NCBI GenBank assembly: GCA_964567785.1
Contig: CAZMOK010000035.1
Coordinates: forward strand, 1-29,597
Origin: CAZMOK01 sp964567785
GTDB taxonomy: Bacteria; Bacteroidota; Bacteroidia; Bacteroidales; JAGOPY01
Length of the DNA stretch: 29,597 bases
Direction of reading: 5' to 3'
The notes beneath the pieces are model-generated. The model ran no database searches, was not told the origin of the DNA, and saw nothing but the letters and a program-made list of their open reading frames with translations. Of the stretch, positions 1 to 7,846 are shown one piece after another. A program made the translations under genes and the position numbers. The first letter of the stretch is position 1. Each line of letters opens with the position of its first letter.

Positions 1-31
1 TTTTGACGAGGCTTATGGGCAGGACTTTTTG

Positions 32-1891
32 TTAGTCCGGCTTGAAATCCTCTTTCCAGTCTTCGGTGTTCCGGAGGTCCTTTTGCTGCTCCTTTTCAAG
101 CAGAAAATCACCAAGCACCAGGTAATCCATCTCGGTCCTCATGAAACAACGGAACGCATCACCCGGTGTGCATACAATGGGCTCTCCCCTTACATTGAAA
201 CTGGTGTTGATGATAACACTGCAACCGGTTTGTTTTTTGAATTCGTTGATCACTTCCCAGTACCGTGGGTTGGTATTTCTGTTTACGCTTTGCAACCTGG
301 CTGAAAAATCAATATGGGTGATGGCAGGGACATCCGAGCGCTCGTGGTACAACCTTTCGTACAGCTCCAGGTTATCATATCCTTCAGGTAACGTTTTACG
401 CCTCGACTCATTCACAGGCACTACCAGCAGCATGTAAGGCGAGGGCCTGTCGAGCTGAAAGTAATCCTGTATGTCCTCTTCCAGTACCGTGGGTGCAAAC
501 GGCCTGAACCCTTCCCTGTATTTGATCTTCAGGTTCATCCTTTTCTGCATTTCCGGGTCCCTTGCATCGCCCAGGATACTGCGGTTGCCCAGTGCCCTCG
601 GGCCGTATTCCATCCTTCCCTGGAACCAGCCAACCACCTTTCCGTTGGCTATGTGCCCGGCAACAATTTTCTTCAGCTCTTCAAAATCAGGGAAATGCTG
701 GAAATTGGCATTATACTTCCGTATTACTTTTTTAATATCGTTATCGGTGTATCCGGGCCCGAGGTAAGCCCCTTTCATTGAATCCCCCGGAAGTATTGAA
801 TTGCGGTCTTTTCCTTTCCAGATGTGCCATCCTGCGTAAGCAGCACCCACGGCGCCCCCTGCATCCCCCGATGCCGGCTGGATCCACATGTCGTCAAACA
901 GCCCCGATGCCAGTATCTTCCCGTTCGCCACACTGTTGAGGGAAACCCCTCCGGCAAGGCACAGGTTCCTGGCACCTGTAAGCTCCCTGGCGGTTCCGGC
1001 TAGCTTAAGCATAATATCTTCGGTCACCTGCTGGATGGCAAGGGCCATGTCCATATAATCCTGCGTCAGCTCCGACTCCCCCTTTCTTGGCGGAATGCCG
1101 AACAGAGACTCCCATTTCCTGTCGTTGCACATTCTCAGCCCGGTTGCGAAATTGAAATACTTCATGTTCAGAAGTATGGAGCCGTCGTTACGGATATCAA
1201 CGATCTCATTCAGTATTTTTTCCCTGAATTCTTTGAGGCGGGCCGACCCCGGATTACCGTAAGGCGCGAGCCCCATCAGCTTGTATTCCCCGCTGTTCAC
1301 CCTGAATCCGGTGTAATAGGTGAAGGCCGAATAGAGCAACCCTACAGAATGAGGGAAGTCGAGTTCCTTTTTAATCTCGATCCTGTTGCCCTTCCCATGG
1401 CAAATGGTGGAGGTTGCCCATTCACCAACGCCGTCCACAGTGAGGATGGCAGACTCCTCAAAAGGGGAGGGGAAGAAAGTGCTTGCTGCATGCGACAGGT
1501 GGTGCTCGGGAAACAGGAATTGATGGTTGCCGGGACAAAATTTTTGCATTTCATCCCTGAGCATTTTTTTCATGAAAAGCTTTTCCTTGATCCATACCGG
1601 GATTGCCGAAAGGAAACTTTTGGTGCCCCTGGGGGCGAAGGCGTGGTAAGTTTCCAGCAGTCGCTCGAACTTGATGAGCGGCTTTTCATAAAATGCGATG
1701 GCTTCCAGGTCACGGCAATCCAACCCAGATTCATCCAGAACGTATTTTATGGCATTGGCAGGGAAAGAAGAGTCGTGTTTCTTCCTTGTGAAGCGTTCTT
1801 CCTGTGCAGCAGCCACTATTTCCCCATCGACAAGGATCGCTGCCGCACTGTCGTGGTAAAAGGCTGATATCCCTAATATCGCTTCAGGCAT
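32..1891 (-). CDS. Carbamoyltransferase, NodU/CmcH/TobZ family
   Basis: Complete 619-residue protein. Family members transfer a carbamoyl group from carbamoyl phosphate, through a carbamoyl-adenylate, onto a hydroxyl of a sugar or secondary metabolite. The N-terminal Kae1/HSP70-like domain opens with ILGISAFYHDSAAAIL and a QEERFTRKKHD segment, and continues through HHLSHAASTFFPSPF and a LTVDGVGEW strand, which in the family contribute metal and nucleotide binding. The C-terminal YrdC-like part carries GWFQGRMEYGPRALGNRSIL and GFRPFAPTVL, the family signature. Length is normal and the stop at 32-34 is inside the window. It is last in a minus-strand cassette behind an SxtJ-like protein and a DUF5989 microprotein, an association I know from polysaccharide and metabolite loci. 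The acceptor cannot be read from the sequence. Family assignment is secure. Confidence 0.95.
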   Translation of the reverse strand: MPEAILGISAFYHDSAAAILVDGEIVAAAQEERFTRKKHDSSFPANAIKYVLDESGLDCRDLEAIAFYEKPLIKFERLLETYHAFAPRGTKSFLSAIPVWIKEKLFMKKMLRDEMQKFCPGNHQFLFPEHHLSHAASTFFPSPFEESAILTVDGVGEWATSTICHGKGNRIEIKKELDFPHSVGLLYSAFTYYTGFRVNSGEYKLMGLAPYGNPGSARLKEFREKILNEIVDIRNDGSILLNMKYFNFATGLRMCNDRKWESLFGIPPRKGESELTQDYMDMALAIQQVTEDIMLKLAGTARELTGARNLCLAGGVSLNSVANGKILASGLFDDMWIQPASGDAGGAVGAAYAGWHIWKGKDRNSILPGDSMKGAYLGPGYTDNDIKKVIRKYNANFQHFPDFEELKKIVAGHIANGKVVGWFQGRMEYGPRALGNRSILGDARDPEMQKRMNLKIKYREGFRPFAPTVLEEDIQDYFQLDRPSPYMLLVVPVNESRRKTLPEGYDNLELYERLYHERSDVPAITHIDFSARLQSVNRNTNPRYWEVINEFKKQTGCSVIINTSFNVRGEPIVCTPGDAFRCFMRTEMDYLVLGDFLLEKEQQKDLRNTEDWKEDFKPD

Positions 1892-1944
1892 TAACAGGTA
1901 GTGTTTTACAGTTCAGGTTAGTATAGTTGATTGTCCAGACTCCA

Positions 1945-2094
1945 TCAGAATAACGTATAGATAAAAGGTGCTACCGCCGATCCACTGGTGAATACGATCA
2001 GGAAGCCGAACAACAGTAAAATGAGTATGAGCGGCACCAGCCAGTATTTCTTTCGCACCCTAAGGTAACCCCACATGTCTTTCAAGAACTCCAT
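1945..2094 (-). CDS. DUF5989 family membrane microprotein
   Basis: A 49-residue protein with one membrane segment. It starts MEFLKDMWGYLRVRKKYWL, continues into a hydrophobic run (PLILILLLFGFLIVF) and ends in the characteristic GSAVAPFIYTLF. I chose the ATG at 2094 because it matches the usual start and length of the family. An in-frame ATG at 2142 would add 16 residues and overlap the upstream gene by 32 bp. With the chosen start there are 16 nt after the SxtJ-like stop and 53 nt before the carbamoyltransferase. Its function is unknown. Conserved linkage to carbamoyltransferases suggests a small partner or membrane anchor, which is inference. Confidence 0.85.
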   Translation of the reverse strand: MEFLKDMWGYLRVRKKYWLVPLILILLLFGFLIVFTSGSAVAPFIYTLF

Positions 2095-2110
2095 ATGATC
2101 ACTTATTTTC

Positions 2111-2515
2111 TTAAAATGGTTTTTCCAGGTCACCGGCTTCATACAAATGGTTTCGTGCCTTCATGACGGTTCCGGGTCCTTTTTTGAATTTCTTCAGCAA
2201 AAGCGGGTCTTTTCCCGTCACTTGCCTGAAAAGGGCAACCGGAAGCAGGACGACCAGGTAAATAGCAAGGAGCAGCACTCTCGAAACGATTGACCCAAGC
2301 ACGTTTCCCAATCCGTACCAGAATATGGCGAAAGGGTAGAAGAACATGGGGAAGATCATGTTCAACACTAGGGCCCCTATGCTTATCTTGTAGTAAACAT
2401 CCTCTTTTGTAGCAAGGCCAACTATCAACAGGATCAGGACCACGGCCATACCGCTGCCCTGCACCTGCAGTTTTGTGATGGAAGTTGAAAAATGACCTGA
2501 AAACCAGTTTTTCAT
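2111..2515 (-). CDS. SxtJ family membrane protein
   Basis: A 134-residue protein with three or four hydrophobic segments: about residues 22-40 (MAVVLILLIVGLATKEDVYY), 45-65 and 75-98. It ends in a basic tail containing GPGTVMKARNHLYEAGDLEKPF. Size, topology and position fit the SxtJ family, named from the saxitoxin cluster and commonly adjacent to DUF5989 and a carbamoyltransferase. No catalytic motif is visible and the biochemical role is unknown. It is the first gene of a three-gene minus-strand cassette. Two imperfect minus-strand TAnnTTTG-like boxes (TACTTTTA, TACTTTTT) lie upstream, at about 2540-2570. The family call rests on context plus overall sequence feel, so it is less certain than its neighbour. 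Confidence 0.75.
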   Translation of the reverse strand: MKNWFSGHFSTSITKLQVQGSGMAVVLILLIVGLATKEDVYYKISIGALVLNMIFPMFFYPFAIFWYGLGNVLGSIVSRVLLLAIYLVVLLPVALFRQVTGKDPLLLKKFKKGPGTVMKARNHLYEAGDLEKPF

Positions 2516-2602
2516 GTCAAGAACTTTAACATTTTTTCCAGTGATAAAAGTAATGGAAAAAAGTAATCTGACTTAACCTGCCTGCTTTTGTAATATAGTG
2601 CC

Positions 2603-2610
2603 TACTTTTG
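2603..2610 (+). promoter_or_regulatory. Bacteroidota -7 box (TACTTTTG) for the ASST-like pair
   Basis: TACTTTTG matches the Bacteroidota primary-sigma -7 element TAnnTTTG exactly and lies 30 nt before the ATG at 2641. No -33 TTG is present at the usual 17-23 nt spacing; the nearest TTG is 12 nt upstream. The last three bases form an in-frame TTG, which makes a false, longer start for the downstream gene. Confidence 0.55.
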
Positions 2611-2640
2611 AATAATATTGGCATCACTAAAACCACTAAA

Positions 2641-5264
2641 ATGAACTACAAATTACTTTTCTTGCTTACCGGCTTTGTTTTTGTCTTTTATACGGTAAGT
2701 TACTCACAACTTCCCGATGATTTCCCGGGGCTCACGGTTCATCAATATGGNNNNNNNNNNNNNNNNNNNNNNNNNNNNNNNNNNNNNNNNNNNNNNNNNN
2801 NNNNNNNNNNNNNNNNNNNNNNNNNNNNNNNNNNNNNNNNNNNNNNNNNNTAAGTTACTCACAACTTCCCGATGATTTCCCGGGGCTCACGGTTCATCAA
2901 TATGGGGAAACTGCTGAAGGGAGTGTTTTTCTCACAGTTTCGACCGATGTAGGTGGTGTAGGGTATTATGTGTTCATGCTCGACAACGAGGGCAATGTTC
3001 AGAATTATAAAGAATTACAGGATGATTATTCCTACGATTTCAAGATGCAGCCCAACGGGTTGCTTACCTATGCACAGTTTTTATCGCATCATACCTATAC
3101 AGGCGGAGGCAATTGTGTCCATATGCTGCTCGACCAGGAGATGAATGAGATCGGATCGTTCCAGATGAAGAACGGGTACATCGCCGAAGCCCATGATTTC
3201 CAGATTTTGCCAAACGGCCACGTTTTAATGTTCGGGTACTATATGACGCAGATGGATTTGAGCGGTATAGTTGACGGAGGGTACCCCGATGCTAAAGTAT
3301 CAGGTGGCATAATCCAGGAACTGGATGATGAAGGCAAAGTTGTTTTCCAGTGGAAGAGCTGGGACCACTATGCCCCGGAGGAATATGACTGGCGCCGGGC
3401 TGACAGGCAGACAGTGAGCGCTTTCCACCTGAATACCATAAATATGGATGTAGATGGAAATATCATTTTTGCCACCCCCGGTTTCACCAAGAAGCTAAGC
3501 CGGCAAACAGGTGAGATCATGTGGCACCTGGGAGGCAATGAAAACGAATTTGATTTTATTGGGGTAGATAGCACCACCGGGGTGGGCCAGGTTACCGGAC
3601 ATGCTTTTTACCGGCTTAAGAACGGTAATTTTTTGATTTATGACAATGCTGGCAGGGGGCCCAATAACCCGGATTCTGAAGTACATGAATACAAGATCGA
3701 CGAAGAGAACAAAACTGCCGAACTGATCTGGACGTATAACTATCCCACGCCGATAGGGGCCTGGCACAGGGGCAATGCTTACCGCATGCCAAACGGCAAC
3801 ACCATCACCGGGTGGGGAGGTGCCAGCGGGGATACCATACCCACCTGCACGGAAGTTGATCCTGAAGGGAACATCCTTTTCGAGGTGTATTTTGACAACC
3901 CTGAAGTTGAAAGTTACAGGGCCTTCAGGTTCCCCATGGGCGACTGGAAAGTGGCCGAAGCCCTTGTTACCGAGCTGGGCCTCGGGAATAAATATGAATT
4001 CCTGCAGGGGGATACCCTTGACACCGGCATAGAAGTGGAATTGACCTCGATGACAGGTGGAGGCTATAATGAGGTTGTCGTTGCAACGTTCGACCAGGCA
4101 CCGAAATTCCCCTATTTTGAAGGAAAAGATCCCAGACTGACAGCACAAAGGGTGACAATGGATCCTGCCTATTTTTATTTCGGCGGAAAGATCTATTTTG
4201 ATGTTGAAATATTTGACCTGGCCAACCCTGGCGATATAACCATTTATTTCAGGGAAACTGAAGGGGATGGAGAATTTGTGCCTTTAAATACCACATATAA
4301 TTTTGTGACCGGCAACATCATTGCGGATTTCACCCTCGACAGCACCCAGCGGTCTGAATTTGTTTTCGGCTATGATGACCTGCAACCGGTTGCTTATTCA
4401 CCTGTCCTTAACACCCCAGGGAATGGGTCAGAGGTTTACCACTCTGAAGTGCAGCGCCTGGAATGGTCGCCAAAAGGATTGTTTACGTATTTCGCCATTG
4501 AAATAGCAACAGACACAGGATTCAATAATATTGTTTACCAGGGTGACAGCCTGTCTGAAACTTATGTTGATGTCGAGGTTGAAAACAACACTTCTTATTA
4601 CTGGAGGGTCAAGACTTTTGTGGAGGATTATGAAGAGCTGCTCGAAAGCGACTGGTCGGATGTTTCAGTGTTCCATTCGACCGGGGCCGGTATAACCGTT
4701 CTAGAACCTGCTGCTGAAGTTAAATGGCAATACGGGCTTGAACACTTCATTGAATGGGAAGATAATTTCGCTGATGACGTAGTCATTGAATTGCTTACCG
4801 ATACCTCGCAGACAGTTCTGGATACCACCGGAAGCGACGGCGCTTACAAATGGTCCATACCTGTGGATACGGAAATTGGGTGCCGGTACCGGGTACGGGT
4901 TTCAAATATGGACGATCCTTCCGTTTATTCCATCAGCCCCTATTATTTTTCAATTACTGATACAACAGGGAATGATGGTTGTTTTGAGAATATTGTTGAA
5001 AGATCATCGATAGCCGGGATGACTGTTTTCCCAAATCCTGCTTCATCCACTATTACCCTGCTTTTTTCACTTGATGAGCCTGCTGAGGGCACCATCAATT
5101 TAACTGATATTCACGGGAGGGGCAAGTTACTTTTCAAAGGTCATATGCCGAAAGGAGAAAACCATCATGTTTTTTCTTTAGAAAACATGCAAAACGGCAT
5201 ATACATGCTTCAGGTGAAAGCAGCTTCATCGAGGGTGAGCAGTAAATTCATAATAAACCACTGA
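2641..5264 (+). CDS. T9SS-exported arylsulfotransferase-like beta-propeller protein (split by a false gap)
   Basis: Joining the 55-bp repeats that flank the N run removes 155 bp and gives one uninterrupted frame of 822 residues. A signal peptide (MNYKLLFLLTGFVFVF...YSQ) leads into an ASST-like propeller, about residues 24-385. It shows repeated blade motifs such as HDFQILPNGHVLMFGYY, the HxFYRLKNGNFLIYD type, and WHRGNAYRMPNGNTITGWGG. Then come a fibronectin III-like module (about 528-628, ending SYYWRVKTF), a Kre9/KNH-like Ig module (about 630-720) and a T9SS type A tail (about 738-822, starting TVFPNPASSTI). ASST enzymes move sulfate between phenols. The propeller is recognisable, but I could not confirm the catalytic His/Arg set, so enzymatic activity is inference. 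The stop is 5 nt before the paralogue at 5270, so the two are probably co-transcribed. The ATG at 2641 was chosen because an upstream TTG lies in the -7 box. Confidence 0.85.
2696..2905. other. Assembly gap: 100 N flanked by an exact 55-bp duplication
   Basis: Bases 2696-2750 and 2851-2905 are identical over 55 bp, and the run of N at 2751-2850 is exactly 100. Collapsing one copy with the gap restores a single reading frame through the signal peptide and start of the ASST-like protein. This is the signature of two contigs that overlap by one k-mer but were joined by a scaffolder with a default gap, not a biological repeat. Confidence 0.95.
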
Positions 5265-5269
5265 TCCTG

Positions 5270-6913
5270 ATGAGGTACAGACTGATATTCTTTATACTGC
5301 TCACTTTTGTCGCCGGATCAGGCTATTCACAAACCCAGACGGTTGGCCTGTTTTTTAACGACAGCCTGGCTTACAACGGTTATACCCTCTTTGCCCCTAT
5401 GAACCACAGGCATGTTTATCTGATCGATAATTGTGGTTACCAGGTTCAAAGCTGGTCGTGCGGCAACCATAACAGTCATATGGCCTACCTGCTTGAAGAT
5501 GGAAATTTACTCCGCACCGGGGTGATACAATCCTACCATTTCCAGGCAGGCGGGCGATGTGGCCTGGTTGATTGTTATTCCTGGGAAGGTGACCTGCTTT
5601 GGGAATTTGAATACCATGCCGAGGAATATCACCAGCACCACGATGTAGAACCGTTGCCCAATGGCAATTTCTTAATGATCGTATGGGAAAAATATTCCCC
5701 TCAGGAGGCTGTTAACATGGGTAAAGACCCATTGTATATTTCGGATGAATTATGGATGGAGAGTATAATGGAAGTGGACCCCGGTGAAGGGGAAATTGTC
5801 TGGGAGTGGAATTCAGTCGACCATCTTATCCAGGATTATGATCCCACTAAGGAAAACTATGGTGTTGTTACCGATCATCCCGGGAAAATAGATATTAATT
5901 ATACGGATGACCCCAATCCGGCAACCAATACCGATTGGTTGCATGTGAACAGCGTTGAATACAATGCCGAACTGGACCAGGTACTCATCTCCCCGAGGAA
6001 TTACAGTGAGACCTGGATTATCGACCACAGCACTACAACAGAAGAAGCGGCAGGCAGCTCAGGAGGGATATATGGAAAGGGCGGTGATCTGCTATATCGA
6101 TGGGGCAATCCCGAAGCTTATGACAGAGGAGGAGAAGATGACCAGATGCTGAGATATATGCACGATCCGGCCTGGATACCTGCCGATTATACTGACGGAG
6201 GAAAGATCTCGGTATTCAATAATGAAGATAGTTACCAGCAATCTTCTGTAGTAGTTTTCAATCCTCCCCAGGATTCGCCGGGAGTGTACACCGACCCGGG
6301 AGAAGATCCTTACGGACCTGTTTCTTATGACTGGATATATGCCGGTGAGGAATTGTTCAGCAGCACTATTTCAGGCGCACAACGGTTGCCAAACGGTAAC
6401 ACTTTGATATGCGCAGGACAAGGCGGTATTTTTACTGAAGTCACATACGAAGAGAAAGAGCTTGTGTGGAGGTACCGTTGTCCCGTAAATATATTTGGCC
6501 GTATTTCGCAGGGGAGCACTCCACATGATATCTCACAGTTCAAGATATTGCGCTACGGACCTGATTATCCCGGCCTTGAGGGAAAGGAACTGATCCCGGG
6601 CGATCCGGTGGAGCTTGATCCGTGGGCGTATGATTGCACCATTTACGGGGATACATCGACCTACATTGGCACAAACAGCGTGGGTGTCAACATTAAAGTC
6701 ATAAATCCTTTCAGGGATGAGTTGGTGATTTATTCTGATGAGCGAATTAAGGTGAAGGTTTATAGCATGCAGGGATTTTTAATGGAGCAAAGAATACCGG
6801 TTTCCGGTAAGGAGAGTATTGATACCCGTTCCTGGCCGGCCGGGATGTATATCCTGAAGGTAATTAAGGGAGCAAAACCAGCCCAAACAGTGAAAGTAGT
6901 AAAACTTAACTGA
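5270..6913 (+). CDS. T9SS-exported arylsulfotransferase-like protein, paralogue
   Basis: A 547-residue protein with a signal peptide (MRYRLIFFILLTFVAGSGYSQ). Its propeller carries His-rich ASST-like blade motifs: HNSHMAYLLEDGNLLRTG, EEYHQHHDVEPLPNGNFLMI, WLHVNSVEYNAELDQVLIS and STISGAQRLPNGNTLICAG. A short T9SS-like tail follows, about residues 475-547, with the typical KVYSMQGFLMEQ, a SWPAGMYILKV strand and a VVKLN end. It is a shorter relative of the protein before it, lacking the FnIII and Ig-like modules. The 5-nt intergenic spacing implies one transcript and perhaps a shared substrate or complex at the cell surface. As for its neighbour, sulfotransfer is a family expectation and not shown. 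A structural, non-enzymatic propeller role remains possible. Confidence 0.85.
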   Translation: MRYRLIFFILLTFVAGSGYSQTQTVGLFFNDSLAYNGYTLFAPMNHRHVYLIDNCGYQVQSWSCGNHNSHMAYLLEDGNLLRTGVIQSYHFQAGGRCGLVDCYSWEGDLLWEFEYHAEEYHQHHDVEPLPNGNFLMIVWEKYSPQEAVNMGKDPLYISDELWMESIMEVDPGEGEIVWEWNSVDHLIQDYDPTKENYGVVTDHPGKIDINYTDDPNPATNTDWLHVNSVEYNAELDQVLISPRNYSETWIIDHSTTTEEAAGSSGGIYGKGGDLLYRWGNPEAYDRGGEDDQMLRYMHDPAWIPADYTDGGKISVFNNEDSYQQSSVVVFNPPQDSPGVYTDPGEDPYGPVSYDWIYAGEELFSSTISGAQRLPNGNTLICAGQGGIFTEVTYEEKELVWRYRCPVNIFGRISQGSTPHDISQFKILRYGPDYPGLEGKELIPGDPVELDPWAYDCTIYGDTSTYIGTNSVGVNIKVINPFRDELVIYSDERIKVKVYSMQGFLMEQRIPVSGKESIDTRSWPAGMYILKVIKGAKPAQTVKVVKLN

Positions 6914-7093
6914 CACGTACAAGAGCCATTTACAGGTTACATTTTACGGTTTACTGAACACCCGAACATTTATCCTCCATAGCGAAGCGAAGGAAGACCC
7001 GAACACTTGAACACTATAACCCATAATCTTATTCAAGGGAATAAGGTATCTTGTCCAGACTCAGAAAGTTTATTGGGAAATCGAAAGGTCCGT
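6914..7093. other. Intergenic stretch with short dispersed motifs
   Basis: There is no gene here. Between 6957 and 7013 the motif CCGAACA appears twice, close to two GAACAC words, around a segment TCCTCCATAGCGAAGCGAAGGA that can partly fold on itself. A similar CCTCC...CATAGC...GGAGG word occurs inside the element at 25988-26122. These look like pieces of dispersed intergenic repeats. I see no terminator for the plus-strand ASST pair. Confidence 0.35.
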
Positions 7094-7458
7094 ATAAAAA
7101 CCAAGCGGGAACCAATCCGTGAGAATCGATTCCCGCTCGTCTAACGTCAGCCGAAGCTTTCGAGAGACGTCAGGCTACGGTTATATGACTAATCCGTTTG
7201 TTTCCGGTTCCTTGCGGAACTTTTGTTTCAGGATCGAGGATCAGTTCTGCTTTCCTTGCGGTTGGCGTCCCGTTTCCTCAGCTCTTCGCTGCGCACCCTT
7301 GGAGGTTCTGCCTTGCGGTTTTGCCTCTTTGGGCTCCCTTGCTCAGAATTGTCTTGCGACGCATCGTTGCTTGGGCCAGAGTTCGACTCTGCCTTACCCG
7401 AGGGTTTAGCGTTGTCTACCTCCTGCAGGTCTGAGCCAGTCTTTTATCGCTCACCTGA
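7094..7458 (-). ncRNA. Putative structured RNA of about 365 nt, unrecognised class
   Basis: The minus strand has a TAnnTTTG promoter (7464-7471) and, at the other end, a strong intrinsic terminator (7096-7137), bracketing about 365 nt without a start-bearing ORF. The interval is much richer in G+C than the AT-rich DNA beside it. Read on the minus strand it contains many short stems closed by GNRA-type loops: GTCGCAAGAC, GTTCCGCAAGGAAC, two further CCGCAAGG units and a CTCGAAAG turn. The hairpin CAGAGTCGAACTCTG is also present. It lacks the tmRNA ends and tag, the RNase P core words, and the SRP loop, so it is not one of the standard long RNAs that I can recognise. One minus-strand frame is open for about 70 codons with no start codon. 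It could instead be a conserved interspersed element. Confidence 0.55.
7096..7137 (-). terminator. Intrinsic terminator, 15-bp stem plus U tract
   Basis: On the minus strand the stem AGCGGGAATCGATTC pairs over 15 positions, with a few G-U wobbles, with GGATTGGTTCCCGCT around a TCAC loop. TGG and a run of five T (7096-7100) follow directly. This is a textbook Rho-independent terminator facing away from the putative RNA. Its 34-nt length and AGC start resemble group II intron domain V, but the bulge and GNRA loop are missing. Confidence 0.8.
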
Positions 7459-7463
7459 TGAAA

Positions 7464-7495
7464 CAAATGTAAAACAAAGCCTCCGGTCAAATCAA
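7464..7495 (-). promoter_or_regulatory. Bacteroidota promoter driving the putative RNA
   Basis: TACATTTG at 7464-7471 (minus strand) fits TAnnTTTG. A TTG at 7493-7495 lies 21 nt upstream, inside the usual 17-23 nt window for the -33 element; a second TTG lies at 16 nt. The expected transcription start is near 7458, with no start codon following. Confidence 0.6.
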
Positions 7496-7645
7496 GTATT
7501 TTTTGTCTGAATAATTAACGCACTATCCACAAGGGTTATCAACAATTGTTAATAGCTGTATTGTTTGTTGAATTTCAAAGTTTTAAAATTCTCCTTCATT
7601 AATTTCTTTGCTTTTACTTCAAATAAATTTACAGACTCCCGGTGA

Positions 7646-7825
7646 AACAAAATCATTGCAAAAGTTTGGGAATTACAAAAGAATCAGTACATTGCTGCAC
7701 GATCGCTAATGAAAGCGGAACCCATCCGTGAGGCAATTGATATCTCCTGGCTGTCAAAAGGCATTTACATTGTACGTATCTTAACTACAGTTGGAGATGC
7801 AAGAGAACTCGTAATCAGGGAATAA
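7646..7825 (+). pseudogene. Fossil T9SS type A sorting tail
   Basis: An open stretch of 59 codons begins after a stop at 7643 and ends in TAA at 7823-7825, with no upstream body or credible start. Its end reads as a T9SS C-terminal domain: AKVWEL near the start, then IDISWLSKGIYIVRI and the final ELVIRE. This is the usual strand-turn-strand of such tails. It is the 3' remnant of a lost secreted protein gene and stops 21 nt before the peptidase start. Confidence 0.65.
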
Positions 7826-7846
7826 TAACGATAAATAAACTTTATT

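Noticed and set aside
2696..2905. 55-bp direct repeat as an insertion target duplication
   Set aside because: The enclosed sequence is only an exactly 100-N gap, and collapsing it restores the gene.
7104..7137. Hairpin as group II intron domain V
   Set aside because: The length of 34 nt and AGC start fit, but the two-base bulge and GNRA loop are absent. A U tract follows and no maturase is nearby, so a terminator explains it better.
7119..7510. Three overlapping open plus-strand frames that look like small proteins
   Set aside because: All three frames are open at once simply because the segment is G+C-rich and short of stops. The codon content is Cys/Leu/Arg-rich and atypical. The promoter and terminator are on the other strand.
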